64,000 bases of DNA from CAVUAT01 sp963739545 (GTDB taxonomy: Bacteria; Actinomycetota; Thermoleophilia; Solirubrobacterales; 70-9). The notes below the pieces were generated by a model that saw nothing but the letters and a program-made list of their open reading frames with translations, did no database searches and was not told the origin of the DNA. The position numbers and the translations under genes are program-made. Positions 45,931-53,727 of the stretch are shown piece by piece (positions within the stretch are counted from its first letter, which is position 1; each line of letters begins with the position of its first letter). Location: contig CAVUAT010000014.1 of the NCBI GenBank assembly GCA_963739545.1, positions 1,426,001-1,490,000 of the forward strand, read 5' to 3'.

Positions 45931-45939
45931 AAAGGAGAG
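45931..45939 (+). promoter_or_regulatory. Strong Shine-Dalgarno before the ATT start of carD
   Basis: AAAGGAGAG at 45931-45939 contains AAGGAG with six bases to the codon ATT at 45944. No ATG, GTG or TTG lies within a suitable distance downstream. It therefore marks ATT as the probable initiation codon. Confidence 0.6.
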
Positions 45940-45943
45940 ACCA

Positions 45944-46522
45944 ATTCCCGAGCTAGCAGAGGAAGTAGTAGATGAGGCGGCGCTCGCCGACCTGGTTATC
46001 GAGCCCCACGAGTGCACCTTCCAGGTAGGTGACAACGTCGTCTACCCGCATCACGGTGCGGGAGTGGTCCTGAAGCGGGAGTCGAAGGACATGATGGGAG
46101 AGAAGCGCGACTACCTGACGATCAACATCCTGCACAACAACATGACCGTCATGGTCCCGTGCGAGAACGCACAGATTGCGGGCCTGCGCCGGGTGATCGA
46201 CGAGGACGAGGTCAAGGCTGTGGTCGGCGTGCTGTCTTCGGACGTCTCGGAGATGCCGAAGAACTGGAACCGCCGCTTCAAGCACAACCGGGAGAAGATC
46301 AAGACCGGCGACGTGATGGAGCTCGCCGAGGTCGTCCGCAATCTCGCGATTCGCGAGATGGAGAAGGGCCTCTCGACCGGCGAGAAGCAGATGTACACCC
46401 GGGCGAAGAAGATCCTCGCCTCGGAGTTCATGTACGTCCTCGACAAGGACGAGGAAGGCGCCGAGGAGTACCTCGACAAGCTGCTCGAGGACAACTTCGG
46501 CGACGTCAAGGCGACCGCATAG
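45944..46522 (+). CDS. carD: CarD/CdnL-type transcription regulator, probable ATT start
   Basis: About 192 residues. The RNA polymerase interaction domain has CTFQVGDNVVYPHHGAGVVLKRESK, followed by YLTINILHNNMTVMVPCENAQIAGLR. The C-terminal helical DNA-binding part includes MPKNWNRRFKHNREKIKTGD and LSTGEKQMYTRAKKILASEF with the Trp that stabilises the transcription bubble. CarD binds the RNA polymerase beta subunit and supports open-complex formation. A strong SD lies six bases before ATT 45944; the alternative TTG 45884 lies inside disA with no SD. The short acidic N-terminal extension before the CarD domain begins right at the ATT. It is cotranscribed with disA and ispD. Confidence 0.93.
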   Translation: MPELAEEVVDEAALADLVIEPHECTFQVGDNVVYPHHGAGVVLKRESKDMMGEKRDYLTINILHNNMTVMVPCENAQIAGLRRVIDEDEVKAVVGVLSSDVSEMPKNWNRRFKHNREKIKTGDVMELAEVVRNLAIREMEKGLSTGEKQMYTRAKKILASEFMYVLDKDEEGAEEYLDKLLEDNFGDVKATA

Positions 46523-46529
46523 CGGGCCT

Positions 46530-47222
46530 TTGAAAGCATCGGCCGTGATCGCGGCCGCCGGCTCCGGAGAGCGACTCGGAGCCGGCGGCCCGAAGGCTTT
46601 CGCCGAGGCCTTCGGCAAGCCCCTGCTCGCGTGGACCCTGACCGCGTTCGATTCGGCTGAGTCGATCGGGCGCATAGTCGTCTCCGCGCCGCGCCGCGGC
46701 GAGGAACGCGTCGAGGAGATCGCGGCCGAGGCCGGTGTGGCGATCGAGCTCGTCCCCGGCGGCGACCACCGCTCGCAATCGGTCGCGAACGGCATGCAGC
46801 GGGTCGATACCGAGCTCGTGGTCGTACACGACGCCGCGCGCCCGCTTGTCACCGCCGAGCTCATCGACGAGGTCGTCCGGCGGCTCGATCACGACCCCGA
46901 CATCGCGGGCGTGATCGCCGCCTCGCCTGTGACCGACACGATCAAGGAGGCGTCGGTCTCGCGCCGCGTCCTGCGGACCCCCGAGCGCTCGCGCATGTGG
47001 GCGGTCCAGACCCCCCAGGCGTTCCGCACCGCCGGCCTGCGCGAGGCGATCGCGAACCACCCCGACGAGCTCGGGACGGTCACCGACGACGCGATGCTCG
47101 TCGAGCGCTCTGGTGGCGAGGTGCTGATCCATCAGGCCTCGCCGGACAACATCAAGGTGACGACCCCTCGCGATCTCCAGATCGCCGGGATGCTGCTCTC
47201 GGAGCGGAAGATCGAGGACTAG
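46530..47222 (+). CDS. ispD: 2-C-methyl-D-erythritol 4-phosphate cytidylyltransferase
   Basis: A 230-residue protein from TTG 46530. The nucleotide-binding loop VIAAAGSGERLGAGGPKAF, LVVVHDAARPLVTAELIDEVV, then AASPVTDTIKEA, AVQTPQAFR and TDDAMLVERSGGEV match IspD throughout. It makes CDP-methylerythritol in the MEP isoprenoid pathway. It is 7 bp after carD. ispF of the same pathway follows after three unrelated genes. The TAG stop sits in the left arm of hairpin repeat A copy 2. Confidence 0.95.
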   Translation: MKASAVIAAAGSGERLGAGGPKAFAEAFGKPLLAWTLTAFDSAESIGRIVVSAPRRGEERVEEIAAEAGVAIELVPGGDHRSQSVANGMQRVDTELVVVHDAARPLVTAELIDEVVRRLDHDPDIAGVIAASPVTDTIKEASVSRRVLRTPERSRMWAVQTPQAFRTAGLREAIANHPDELGTVTDDAMLVERSGGEVLIHQASPDNIKVTTPRDLQIAGMLLSERKIED

Positions 47223-47267
47223 AGGGCGCGCAACCGGGTACGCGCCTGACCCCCATCCACCCTCTAG
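47219..47267. terminator. Hairpin repeat A, copy 2, bidirectional terminator between ispD and the flavoprotein gene
   Basis: CTAGAGGG (47219-47226) pairs with CCCTCTAG (47260-47267). The left arm holds the ispD TAG stop, and the right arm holds the TAG stop of the convergent gene. GGCGCG (47225-47230) could instead pair with CGCGCC (47241-47246). The right half resembles the element at 43182-43237. Confidence 0.65.
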
Positions 47268-48589
47268 CCGAGGTCCGCGAGCGCCGAGGCGTAGGCCTCG
47301 GAGAACGTGGGGTAGGGCTGGATCGTGTCGCGGAGCAGGTCGATCGGCACGCCCGCGCGGACCGCGAGCGTCGCCTGTCCGAGCCAGTCCCCCGCCTCGG
47401 GGCCGACGGCGTAGGCGCCAGTCAGCTTGGTCCCATCGGAGACCAGGGTGAAAAAGCCGCGGGCGTCGCCGTTGCGCGCCCAGGTCGAGGTGCGCGGAAG
47501 CGAGGTGAGTTGGCAGGTCCCAGTCTGGTCGCCCTCGGGCTCACCGACCGCCGCGACCTGGGGGTCGGTGAAGACGACGCGCGGCACGGCGCGGTAGTCG
47601 GCGCGCGCCTTGTTTCCGAGCATGTTCTCGGCGGCGATCCTGGCCTGGTACTTGCCGACGTGGGTGAACGGCATGATCCCCGTAACGTCCCCGATCGCCC
47701 AGACGCCGTCGCCGGCGCTGAGGCGCTCGTCGACCTCGATGCCCCTCTCGCCGGGCTCGATGCCGACGGCGGCGAGCCCCACGTCGAGATTGGGCTTGCG
47801 GCCCGTGGCGACAAGCAGCTTCTCGGCGCGCAGCACCTCGCCGCCCTTCAGCGTCAGCATGAATTCGTCCCCCTCGCGGCCCGCCGCCTCTGCCTCGGCG
47901 CCGAGGCGAAGCTCGATCCCCTCCTCCTCGAGGGCCTCGGCCAGCACCTCGCCGACCTTCTCCGCCTCGCGGAACAGCAGCCGATCGGCCGCCTCGACGA
48001 CGGTGACCTTCGCGCCGAAGCGCGCGAGCGCCTGGCTCATCTCGACCCCGACGGGGCCTCCGCCGAGGATCAGGATGCTCTCGGGAACCTCCTTCATCCC
48101 CGTGACCTCGCGGTTGGTCCAGACGCCGTCCAAGCCCTTCAAGCCGTCGATCGGCGGGATCGCCGCCGACGAGCCGGTGGCGATCACGATGTGCTCGGCC
48201 TCGACGCCCTGGCCGTCGACATCGACCTCGCCCTTGCCGGTGATGCGGCCCGCTCCGCGGATGAGCTCGATGCCGCGCTCCTCGAGCCACGGGAGCTGGC
48301 CGGAGTCGTCGTAGTTGGAGACGACCTGGTTGCGCCACTCGAGCGCCTCGGCGATGTCGATGTCACCCGTGAGCGCGGCGCGCGCGCCCCAAGCGTGCTT
48401 GGCCGCGGCGACGGTCTCGCCCGGGCGCAGCAGGGTCTTCGAGGGCATGCAGGCCCAGTAGGAGCATTCGCCCGCGACGAGCTCCCTCTCGGCGATCGCG
48501 ACCTTTTTGCCCGCGTCGGCGAGGTGGCCTGCGCAGACCTCGCCCGCGGGGCCGGCGCCGATCACCATCACGTCGAAGGCCGTGGCCAC
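47264..48589 (-). CDS. Pyridine nucleotide-disulfide oxidoreductase (Lpd/mercuric reductase-like)
   Basis: A 441-residue FAD protein. FAD site FDVMVIGAGPAGEVCAGHLADAG, redox-active Cys42 and Cys47 in GECSYWACMPSKTLLRP, NAD site ILGGGPVGVEMSQALARFG, and AIGDVTGIMPFTHVGKYQA. The C-terminal active-site motif of lipoamide dehydrogenase (HxHPTxxE) reads IQPYPTFSEAY here, so the base His is missing. That is seen in family members that are not true lipoamide dehydrogenases, such as quinone reductases (LpdA of Mycobacterium). The partner is unknown. It lies 2 bp downstream of the DUF389 gene on the same strand. Confidence 0.87.
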   Translation of the reverse strand: MATAFDVMVIGAGPAGEVCAGHLADAGKKVAIAERELVAGECSYWACMPSKTLLRPGETVAAAKHAWGARAALTGDIDIAEALEWRNQVVSNYDDSGQLPWLEERGIELIRGAGRITGKGEVDVDGQGVEAEHIVIATGSSAAIPPIDGLKGLDGVWTNREVTGMKEVPESILILGGGPVGVEMSQALARFGAKVTVVEAADRLLFREAEKVGEVLAEALEEEGIELRLGAEAEAAGREGDEFMLTLKGGEVLRAEKLLVATGRKPNLDVGLAAVGIEPGERGIEVDERLSAGDGVWAIGDVTGIMPFTHVGKYQARIAAENMLGNKARADYRAVPRVVFTDPQVAAVGEPEGDQTGTCQLTSLPRTSTWARNGDARGFFTLVSDGTKLTGAYAVGPEAGDWLGQATLAVRAGVPIDLLRDTIQPYPTFSEAYASALADLG

Positions 48590-48591
48590 CG

Positions 48592-49596
48592 TCAGGCCCT
48601 AGCCGCGGGCTTCTTGCGGCGGCTCTCACCCATCGGAAGGCCGGCGGTGCCGCGAGCCTCGTGGTCCAGGTGCGCGCGACGCCGCCGTTGATACAGGCGT
48701 CGCTGCACGTAGAGGGTCAGCACCCCGGCCAGCATGATCGCTCCCAGGTTGATCGCCAGCTGAGCGAGCGATGCAGCGGACTCGTCCCAGTCGCCGAAGG
48801 CGGCGGCGAGGCCGATGTTGACCGCCGCGGGGAGGGTCGTGACCGAAATCAGCACCCCGATCAGGGCCCCCGACTTGGTGGATGTCAAGGAAAGGACCCC
48901 GGCGGTGCCCGCGATGAACGCGACCAGGAACGACAGAGCGCCGGGGTCCGACACGAATTCGGTGAACGGATGGTCGTCAGTCGAGAAGTCGTCGGGGACG
49001 AGCCCCGCGGCGTCGATCGCCAGGGTCAGCAGCGCGCCCACCAGGATGACCGCGGGGAACCCCACCGCCAGGGCGATCAGGGACCGTTTGGCGACCTCGC
49101 TTCGCCGTTGCACGATCGCGACGCAGAGTGCGGCGATCGGGCCGAACTCCGGGCCCACGACCATGGCCCCGATGATCAGGATCGGCGAGTCGAGCAGGAT
49201 CCCGATCGTCGCCAGCATTCCCGCTAGCACCATGAAGACGACGAAGTTGGCCGAGAGCTCGATGTTCTCGGAGGTGCGCGCCTCGACCTGTTCCCAGACG
49301 ACGGCGTCGGTGGGCATCCCGTGCGCGGCGATCTCGGCTTGATCGGCGACGTCCGAGACGTGGGAGTCGATCTCCTCGATAGCGATCGAGCCTCGCTCGG
49401 GGATCTCGAGCTCCTTGAGGTCCGCGATGACGATGCTCGCATCCTCCTTGGCGACGTCGACCAAGACGACGTCGCCCTTCGGCTTGTGCGCCGCACCCTC
49501 GAGGAAGATGAGGTTCGTGGCCGAGGGCATGCGCCGAAGCAGCTCGAGCGTCGGCTCGGAGCTGGGCGGCGGAACGACGATCCGAAGATGGACCAC
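48592..49596 (-). CDS. DUF389 family membrane protein
   Basis: A 334-residue protein from GTG 49596. The N-terminal 120 residues are a soluble ferredoxin-like part (VVHLRIVVPPPSSEPTLELLRR). The rest has six hydrophobic helices with the DUF389 signatures NFVVFMVLAGMLATIGILLDSPILIIGAMVVGPEFGPIAALC and SALIGVLISVTTLPAAVNIGLA-type sequence. Function is unknown; it is a family of bacterial and archaeal inner-membrane proteins. The tail is basic. It begins 18 bp from the divergent PHP gene. Confidence 0.88.
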   Translation of the reverse strand: MVHLRIVVPPPSSEPTLELLRRMPSATNLIFLEGAAHKPKGDVVLVDVAKEDASIVIADLKELEIPERGSIAIEEIDSHVSDVADQAEIAAHGMPTDAVVWEQVEARTSENIELSANFVVFMVLAGMLATIGILLDSPILIIGAMVVGPEFGPIAALCVAIVQRRSEVAKRSLIALAVGFPAVILVGALLTLAIDAAGLVPDDFSTDDHPFTEFVSDPGALSFLVAFIAGTAGVLSLTSTKSGALIGVLISVTTLPAAVNIGLAAAFGDWDESAASLAQLAINLGAIMLAGVLTLYVQRRLYQRRRRAHLDHEARGTAGLPMGESRRKKPAARA

Positions 49597-49614
49597 GCCG
49601 GATAGCGTAATCGC

Positions 49615-50439
49615 GTGCTCACCGACTACCACCTCCACCTGCGAACCGACGACGTCGGCAGGGCCGACGACGCGTTCACCGACGACAACGTCGCGCGCTA
49701 CCTCGAGGCAGCTTCGGCCAAGGGAATCGAGGAGCTCGGCGTCTCCGAGCACATCTATCGCTTCACCGAGGCGCTCGAGCTCTGGAGCCATCCCTATTGG
49801 GAGTCCCAGGCCCATGATGACCTCGACGCGTATTGCGAGTTCGTGCGAACGACCCCGCTGAAGCTCGGGATCGAGGCCGACTTCATCAGGGGCGCCGAGG
49901 ACCGCACGGCGACGCTGCTGGAGGCTCGCGACTTCGACTACGTGGTCGGCTCGGTCCACTTCCTCGGGGACGACGGGGCCGTGGACGACCGCCGATACGA
50001 CGTCTGGGCCACCGACGGCGACCCCGATTCGCTCTGGCGCCGCTACTTCGAGTGGATCGCGGAGGTCGCCCGCTCGGGCCTGTTCGACATCCTCGCCCAC
50101 CCCGACCTGATCAAGCTCTGGGGGGACGACCGCCTGGTTCCCGAGCGCGACGTGCGCGCCTACTACGAGCCGGCGGTCGAGGCCGTCGCCGAGTCGGGCA
50201 TCGCCGTCGAGATCTCGACGGCGGGCCTGCGCAAGCCCGTGGGCGAGATCTACCCCTCGCGCGCCTTCGCCGAGATGTGCGTCGATGCCGGGGCTTCGTT
50301 CGCGCTCTCCTCCGACGCCCACACACCCGAGCAGGTCGGGTTCGAATACGACGCGGCGCTCGCCTTCCTCGCCGAGCTCGGGGTGGGGGAGCTCTGCGTG
50401 TTCGACGGGCGCGAGCGTAGGCTGGAGCCGATCGGATGA
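49615..50439 (+). CDS. PHP-domain phosphatase, histidinol-phosphatase-like
   Basis: A 274-residue protein from GTG 49615. PHP motif I TDYHLHLRTDD with the metal His pair, GVSEHIYRF, GIEADFIRG, the late VVGSVHFLGDDG, DILAHPDLIKLWG and ASFALSSDAHTPEQVG complete the trinuclear metal site. It fits HisK-type histidinol-phosphate phosphatase or a related phosphoesterase; no other his genes are nearby, so the substrate remains open. The TGA stop lies inside a hairpin repeat (50435-50460). Confidence 0.87.
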   Translation: MLTDYHLHLRTDDVGRADDAFTDDNVARYLEAASAKGIEELGVSEHIYRFTEALELWSHPYWESQAHDDLDAYCEFVRTTPLKLGIEADFIRGAEDRTATLLEARDFDYVVGSVHFLGDDGAVDDRRYDVWATDGDPDSLWRRYFEWIAEVARSGLFDILAHPDLIKLWGDDRLVPERDVRAYYEPAVEAVAESGIAVEISTAGLRKPVGEIYPSRAFAEMCVDAGASFALSSDAHTPEQVGFEYDAALAFLAELGVGELCVFDGRERRLEPIG

Positions 50440-50460
50440 GACCCCACCGGGGTCCTCATC
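50435..50460. repeat. Hairpin repeat B, copy 1, on the stop codon of the PHP gene
   Basis: GATGAG-ACCCC (50435-50445) pairs with GGGGT-C-CTCATC (50449-50460) around an ACC loop, an 11-bp stem with one bulge. The TGA stop of the PHP gene (50437-50439) is in the left arm. A near-copy occurs at 59546-59570. Confidence 0.65.
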
Positions 50461-50503
50461 TACGTGGGATGGTCCTGTCAGGAGAGATCGGGATGAGAGA
50501 ACC

Positions 50504-50974
50504 ATGAGCATGCGCGTCGGCATCGGCTACGACTCCCACCGCCTCGAGGCGGGCGAGTCGCTGATCCTGGGCGGGGTCGAGATCCCTCACGACAAGGGTC
50601 TGGCCGGCCACTCGGACGCCGACGTCCTCACCCACGCTGTGATCGACGCGCTGCTGGGCGCCTGCGGCCTGGGCGACCTCGGCGAGCACTTTCCTCCGAC
50701 CGACGAGCAGTACCGCGACGCCGACTCGATCGACCTGCTGCGCGTGGTTGTCGGGATGATCCGCGGCCGCGCGACCAACGTCGACGCCACGCTGATCTGC
50801 GAGGAGCCGAAGCTCGGCCCCTATCGCTCCGAGATGGCGTCGCGGCTGGGCGAGGTCCTCTCGGCCCCGGTCAGCGTCAAGGCGACGACGAACGAGGGGA
50901 TGGGGTCGATTGGCCGCGGCGAGGGAATCGCATGTGTGGCCATCGCGATGGTGGACACCGGCGGACCCGCATAG
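50504..50974 (+). CDS. ispF: 2-C-methyl-D-erythritol 2,4-cyclodiphosphate synthase
   Basis: A 156-residue protein from ATG 50504. RVGIGYDSHRLEAGESLILGG carries the zinc-binding Asp10 and His12, AGHSDADVLTHAVIDALLGA carries the third ligand, and ATTNEGMGSIGRGEGIACVAIA is the C-terminal family signature. It cyclises CDP-methylerythritol 2-phosphate in the MEP pathway. It is separated from ispD by a bidirectional terminator and three other genes. A ligase gene follows after 12 bp. Confidence 0.96.
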   Translation: MSMRVGIGYDSHRLEAGESLILGGVEIPHDKGLAGHSDADVLTHAVIDALLGACGLGDLGEHFPPTDEQYRDADSIDLLRVVVGMIRGRATNVDATLICEEPKLGPYRSEMASRLGEVLSAPVSVKATTNEGMGSIGRGEGIACVAIAMVDTGGPA

Positions 50975-50986
50975 GATCTGCCTGCA

Positions 50987-52657
50987 ATGGCGCTGAAATC
51001 GATCACCTCGCGGCTGCCCATCGAAGCGATAGGCGACCGCCTGCCAAATCGCATCACCGACCCGCTATGGGCCGCGAGCGTCCTCGTTCAGGCCGGCGTG
51101 ATCGGCCCGATGCGGCCCGACAAGATGGCGCGAGTGATCGAGAAGACCGTGCGCTGGGGCACCACCCCCGCGCTCGGGTCGATCTCCAACGCCATCAAGC
51201 AGCCCGACGTCATCGCGATCGACGATGAGCTCGGGAAGCTGACCTTCGCCGAGACGCACGCCCGCTCGAACGCGCTCGGCAGGGCGCTGACCGCCGCCGG
51301 CGTCGGCGAGGGCGACGGCGTCGCGATCATGTGCCGCAACCACCGCTACTTCGTCGAGGCCACGATGGCGTGCGCGAAGATCGGCGCCGTCGCGCTCTAC
51401 CTGAACACCGCCTTCGCCGCGCCGCAGCTGAAGGAGGTGATGGCGCGCGAGATCACCGTCGCGCTGATCTACGACGAGGAGTTCGCGGACCTGCTCGAGG
51501 CCTCAGACCAGGACCTTCGCCGCTTCGTCGCCTGGAGCGACGGCAACCCGGCCGACCCCACGGTCGACGAGGTGATCGCCGCCACCGACGACGGCGAGCT
51601 CGACCCTCCGGCCGAGGGCGGGCGCTACGTGATCCTCACCTCCGGGACGACGGGCACGCCGAAGGGAGCCCAGCGCGGCTCGCCCGACGGGCTCACTCCG
51701 CTGGCCGCCTTTCTCTCGAAGATCCCGCGCCGTTCGGGCGAGACCGTGGTCATCTCAGCTCCGCTCTTTCACTCCTGGGGCTTCAGCCACTTCGTGCTCG
51801 GTCTGCCGCTCGGCGCAACGATGGTCCTGCGCCGCCGCTTCGACCCCGAGGACGCGATCCGCACCGTGGCAGAGCACCGCGCCGAAACCCTCGTCGTGGT
51901 GCCGGTGATGATGCAGCGGATCCTCGAGCTGCCGGTCGAGAACCGCAGCCGGTACGACCTCTCGAACCTCAAGGTGACGGCCGCCAGCGGCTCCGCTCTC
52001 CCGGGCGAGCTGGCGACGAAGTGGATGGACGCCTTCGGCGACAACCTCTACAACCTCTACGGCTCGACCGAGGTCGCATGGGCGACGATCGCGACCCCGG
52101 AGGACATGCGCGCCGCGCCGGGCACCGCCGGCCAGGTGCCTCGCGGGACCGTCGTCAAGATCGTCGACGAGGAGCTGAGGGAGGTCCCCGCGGGCGAGAC
52201 CGGCCGCATCTTCGTCGGCAACGAGATGTCGTTCGAGGGCTACACCGGCGGCGGCGACAAGGAGCGCCTCGAGGGGCTCCTCAGCTCGGGCGACGTCGGG
52301 CACTTCGACTCAGCGGGCCGCCTGTTCATCGACGGCCGCGACGACGAGATGATCGTCTCGGGCGGCGAGAACGTGTTCCCGCGCGAGGTCGAAGACCTGC
52401 TCGCCGACCACGAGGCCGTCGCCGAGGCCGCGGCGCTCGGCGTCGACGACGAGGAGTTCGGCCAGCGACTGCGCGCATTCGTCGTCTTCAAGGAGGGCGC
52501 CGAGGCCAGCGAGGACGAACTGAAGGCCCACGTCAAGGCCAACCTCGCGCGCTACAAGGTTCCCCGCGAGATCCTGTTCATGGACGAGCTTCCGCGCAAC
52601 GCTACGGGCAAGGTCCTGAAGCGCCAGCTGGCCGAGCGTGATCCGGTGGACGATTAG
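50987..52657 (+). CDS. Acyl-CoA synthetase (AMP-forming ligase superfamily)
   Basis: A 556-residue ANL enzyme. Adenylation motif A3 YVILTSGTTGTPKGAQRG, A5 NLYGSTEVAWATIA, A7 SSGDVGHFDSAGRLFIDGRDDEMIVSGGENVFPREVE and A10 ELPRNATGKVLKRQL with the catalytic Lys are all intact. It activates a fatty or other carboxylic acid as the adenylate and CoA thioester. The N-terminus resembles mycobacterial FadD-type enzymes (FadD2/FadD12). It lies in the same direction as ispF and the coiled-coil gene. Confidence 0.92.
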   Translation: MALKSITSRLPIEAIGDRLPNRITDPLWAASVLVQAGVIGPMRPDKMARVIEKTVRWGTTPALGSISNAIKQPDVIAIDDELGKLTFAETHARSNALGRALTAAGVGEGDGVAIMCRNHRYFVEATMACAKIGAVALYLNTAFAAPQLKEVMAREITVALIYDEEFADLLEASDQDLRRFVAWSDGNPADPTVDEVIAATDDGELDPPAEGGRYVILTSGTTGTPKGAQRGSPDGLTPLAAFLSKIPRRSGETVVISAPLFHSWGFSHFVLGLPLGATMVLRRRFDPEDAIRTVAEHRAETLVVVPVMMQRILELPVENRSRYDLSNLKVTAASGSALPGELATKWMDAFGDNLYNLYGSTEVAWATIATPEDMRAAPGTAGQVPRGTVVKIVDEELREVPAGETGRIFVGNEMSFEGYTGGGDKERLEGLLSSGDVGHFDSAGRLFIDGRDDEMIVSGGENVFPREVEDLLADHEAVAEAAALGVDDEEFGQRLRAFVVFKEGAEASEDELKAHVKANLARYKVPREILFMDELPRNATGKVLKRQLAERDPVDD

Positions 52658-52661
52658 CGCA

Positions 52662-53723
52662 ATGCCCGATTCGCTCGACACGGATCAGATCCGGGGCGAG
52701 ATCGAGAGCGCCAGGGAGGCGACCGAGCGCTTCCGGGACAAGTCAGACGCGCTGATCGAGGAGCTGCGCGAGCGCGAGGCCAAACAGCGCGACGTGGCCG
52801 CTCGGGCCCGAGTCGCGGCACGAAGCGCGCGCCGCGAGGCCGACAAGGCGATCGAGGTGGCGCGCGGGACCGAGAAGCGAGTCATGGCTCGCGCCCAGGA
52901 GGCGATACAGGAGGCCGGCCGGCGCGCGGGCGAGGCCGAGCGCCGCTCGACGGCGACCGAGAACGCGCTCGCGGAGCTCGCGGAGCTGCGCGGCGAGCAG
53001 GGTACCGAGCTGAAGGAGCTACGCAAGCGGGTCAAGGCCGCGGAGGCTGCGGCCGAGAGCGCCGCGACCAAGGCGCGCAAAGAGGAGCGGGCGGAGCTCG
53101 AGGCGGCGATTGCCAAGCTGGAGTCGGAGCGCGCCATGGCAGTCGCGCGCGCGGACGAGGTGGAGGCCGAGCTGGCCCGCTCGCGCGAGCGCGCCAACGA
53201 GGCGATCGAGAGGCTTAAGGCCGACGCGCGCGAGCGCGCAGAGGAGGCGCTCGCCCCGGCGAAGCAGCGAGCCTCCGCCGCCGAGGACGAGCTCGAGAGG
53301 CTGCGCGCGAAGCTGAACGAGTCCGAACGGCGGGTGATCGTTGCCGAGGACCGGGCCGCGGCGGCCGCAGAGGGTGCCGCGACCGAGGTCGAGCGAAGCA
53401 AGTCCGAGATGGAGGAGCGGATTAAGCGGGCCGCCCTCGATGCCCGCGCCGAATCCGAGGGCCGCGTGCGGCGGCTCGCCGACCGCGTCGCCAAGGAGGC
53501 CGAGGCACGGGCGCGCGCCGAGGCGGAGGCCGAGCTCGAAGCGGCTCGCCGCCGTGCTGAGACCTCGGTCCGGGAGAAGGTGGACCGAGCCCGCAGCGCG
53601 GCGCTCTCAGGCAGCGCTCCGGATGACGAGGGCGACGAGGGGGGCGACCAGCCCAAGGAGCCGACGCCCACAGACCCGGGCGGCACTCGCTACGTCGGCG
53701 GCCGCCGGCTCCGCACTTACTAG
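52662..53723 (+). CDS. Long Ala/Glu/Arg-rich coiled-coil protein
   Basis: A 353-residue protein from ATG 52662. It is almost wholly a continuous helix with heptad-like repeats (READKAIEVARGTEKRVMARA, TELKELRKRVKAAEAAAESA and so on), with no signal or membrane part. The C-terminal 45 residues are acidic and Pro/Gly-rich, ending in a basic GGRRLRTY. It could be a structural or DivIVA-like filament protein, but the diagnostic N-terminal DivIVA residues are absent. The stop TAG at 53721-53723 is followed by AGGG, forming another CTAGAGGG string. Confidence 0.7.
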   Translation: MPDSLDTDQIRGEIESAREATERFRDKSDALIEELREREAKQRDVAARARVAARSARREADKAIEVARGTEKRVMARAQEAIQEAGRRAGEAERRSTATENALAELAELRGEQGTELKELRKRVKAAEAAAESAATKARKEERAELEAAIAKLESERAMAVARADEVEAELARSRERANEAIERLKADARERAEEALAPAKQRASAAEDELERLRAKLNESERRVIVAEDRAAAAAEGAATEVERSKSEMEERIKRAALDARAESEGRVRRLADRVAKEAEARARAEAEAELEAARRRAETSVREKVDRARSAALSGSAPDDEGDEGGDQPKEPTPTDPGGTRYVGGRRLRTY

Positions 53724-53727
53724 AGGG

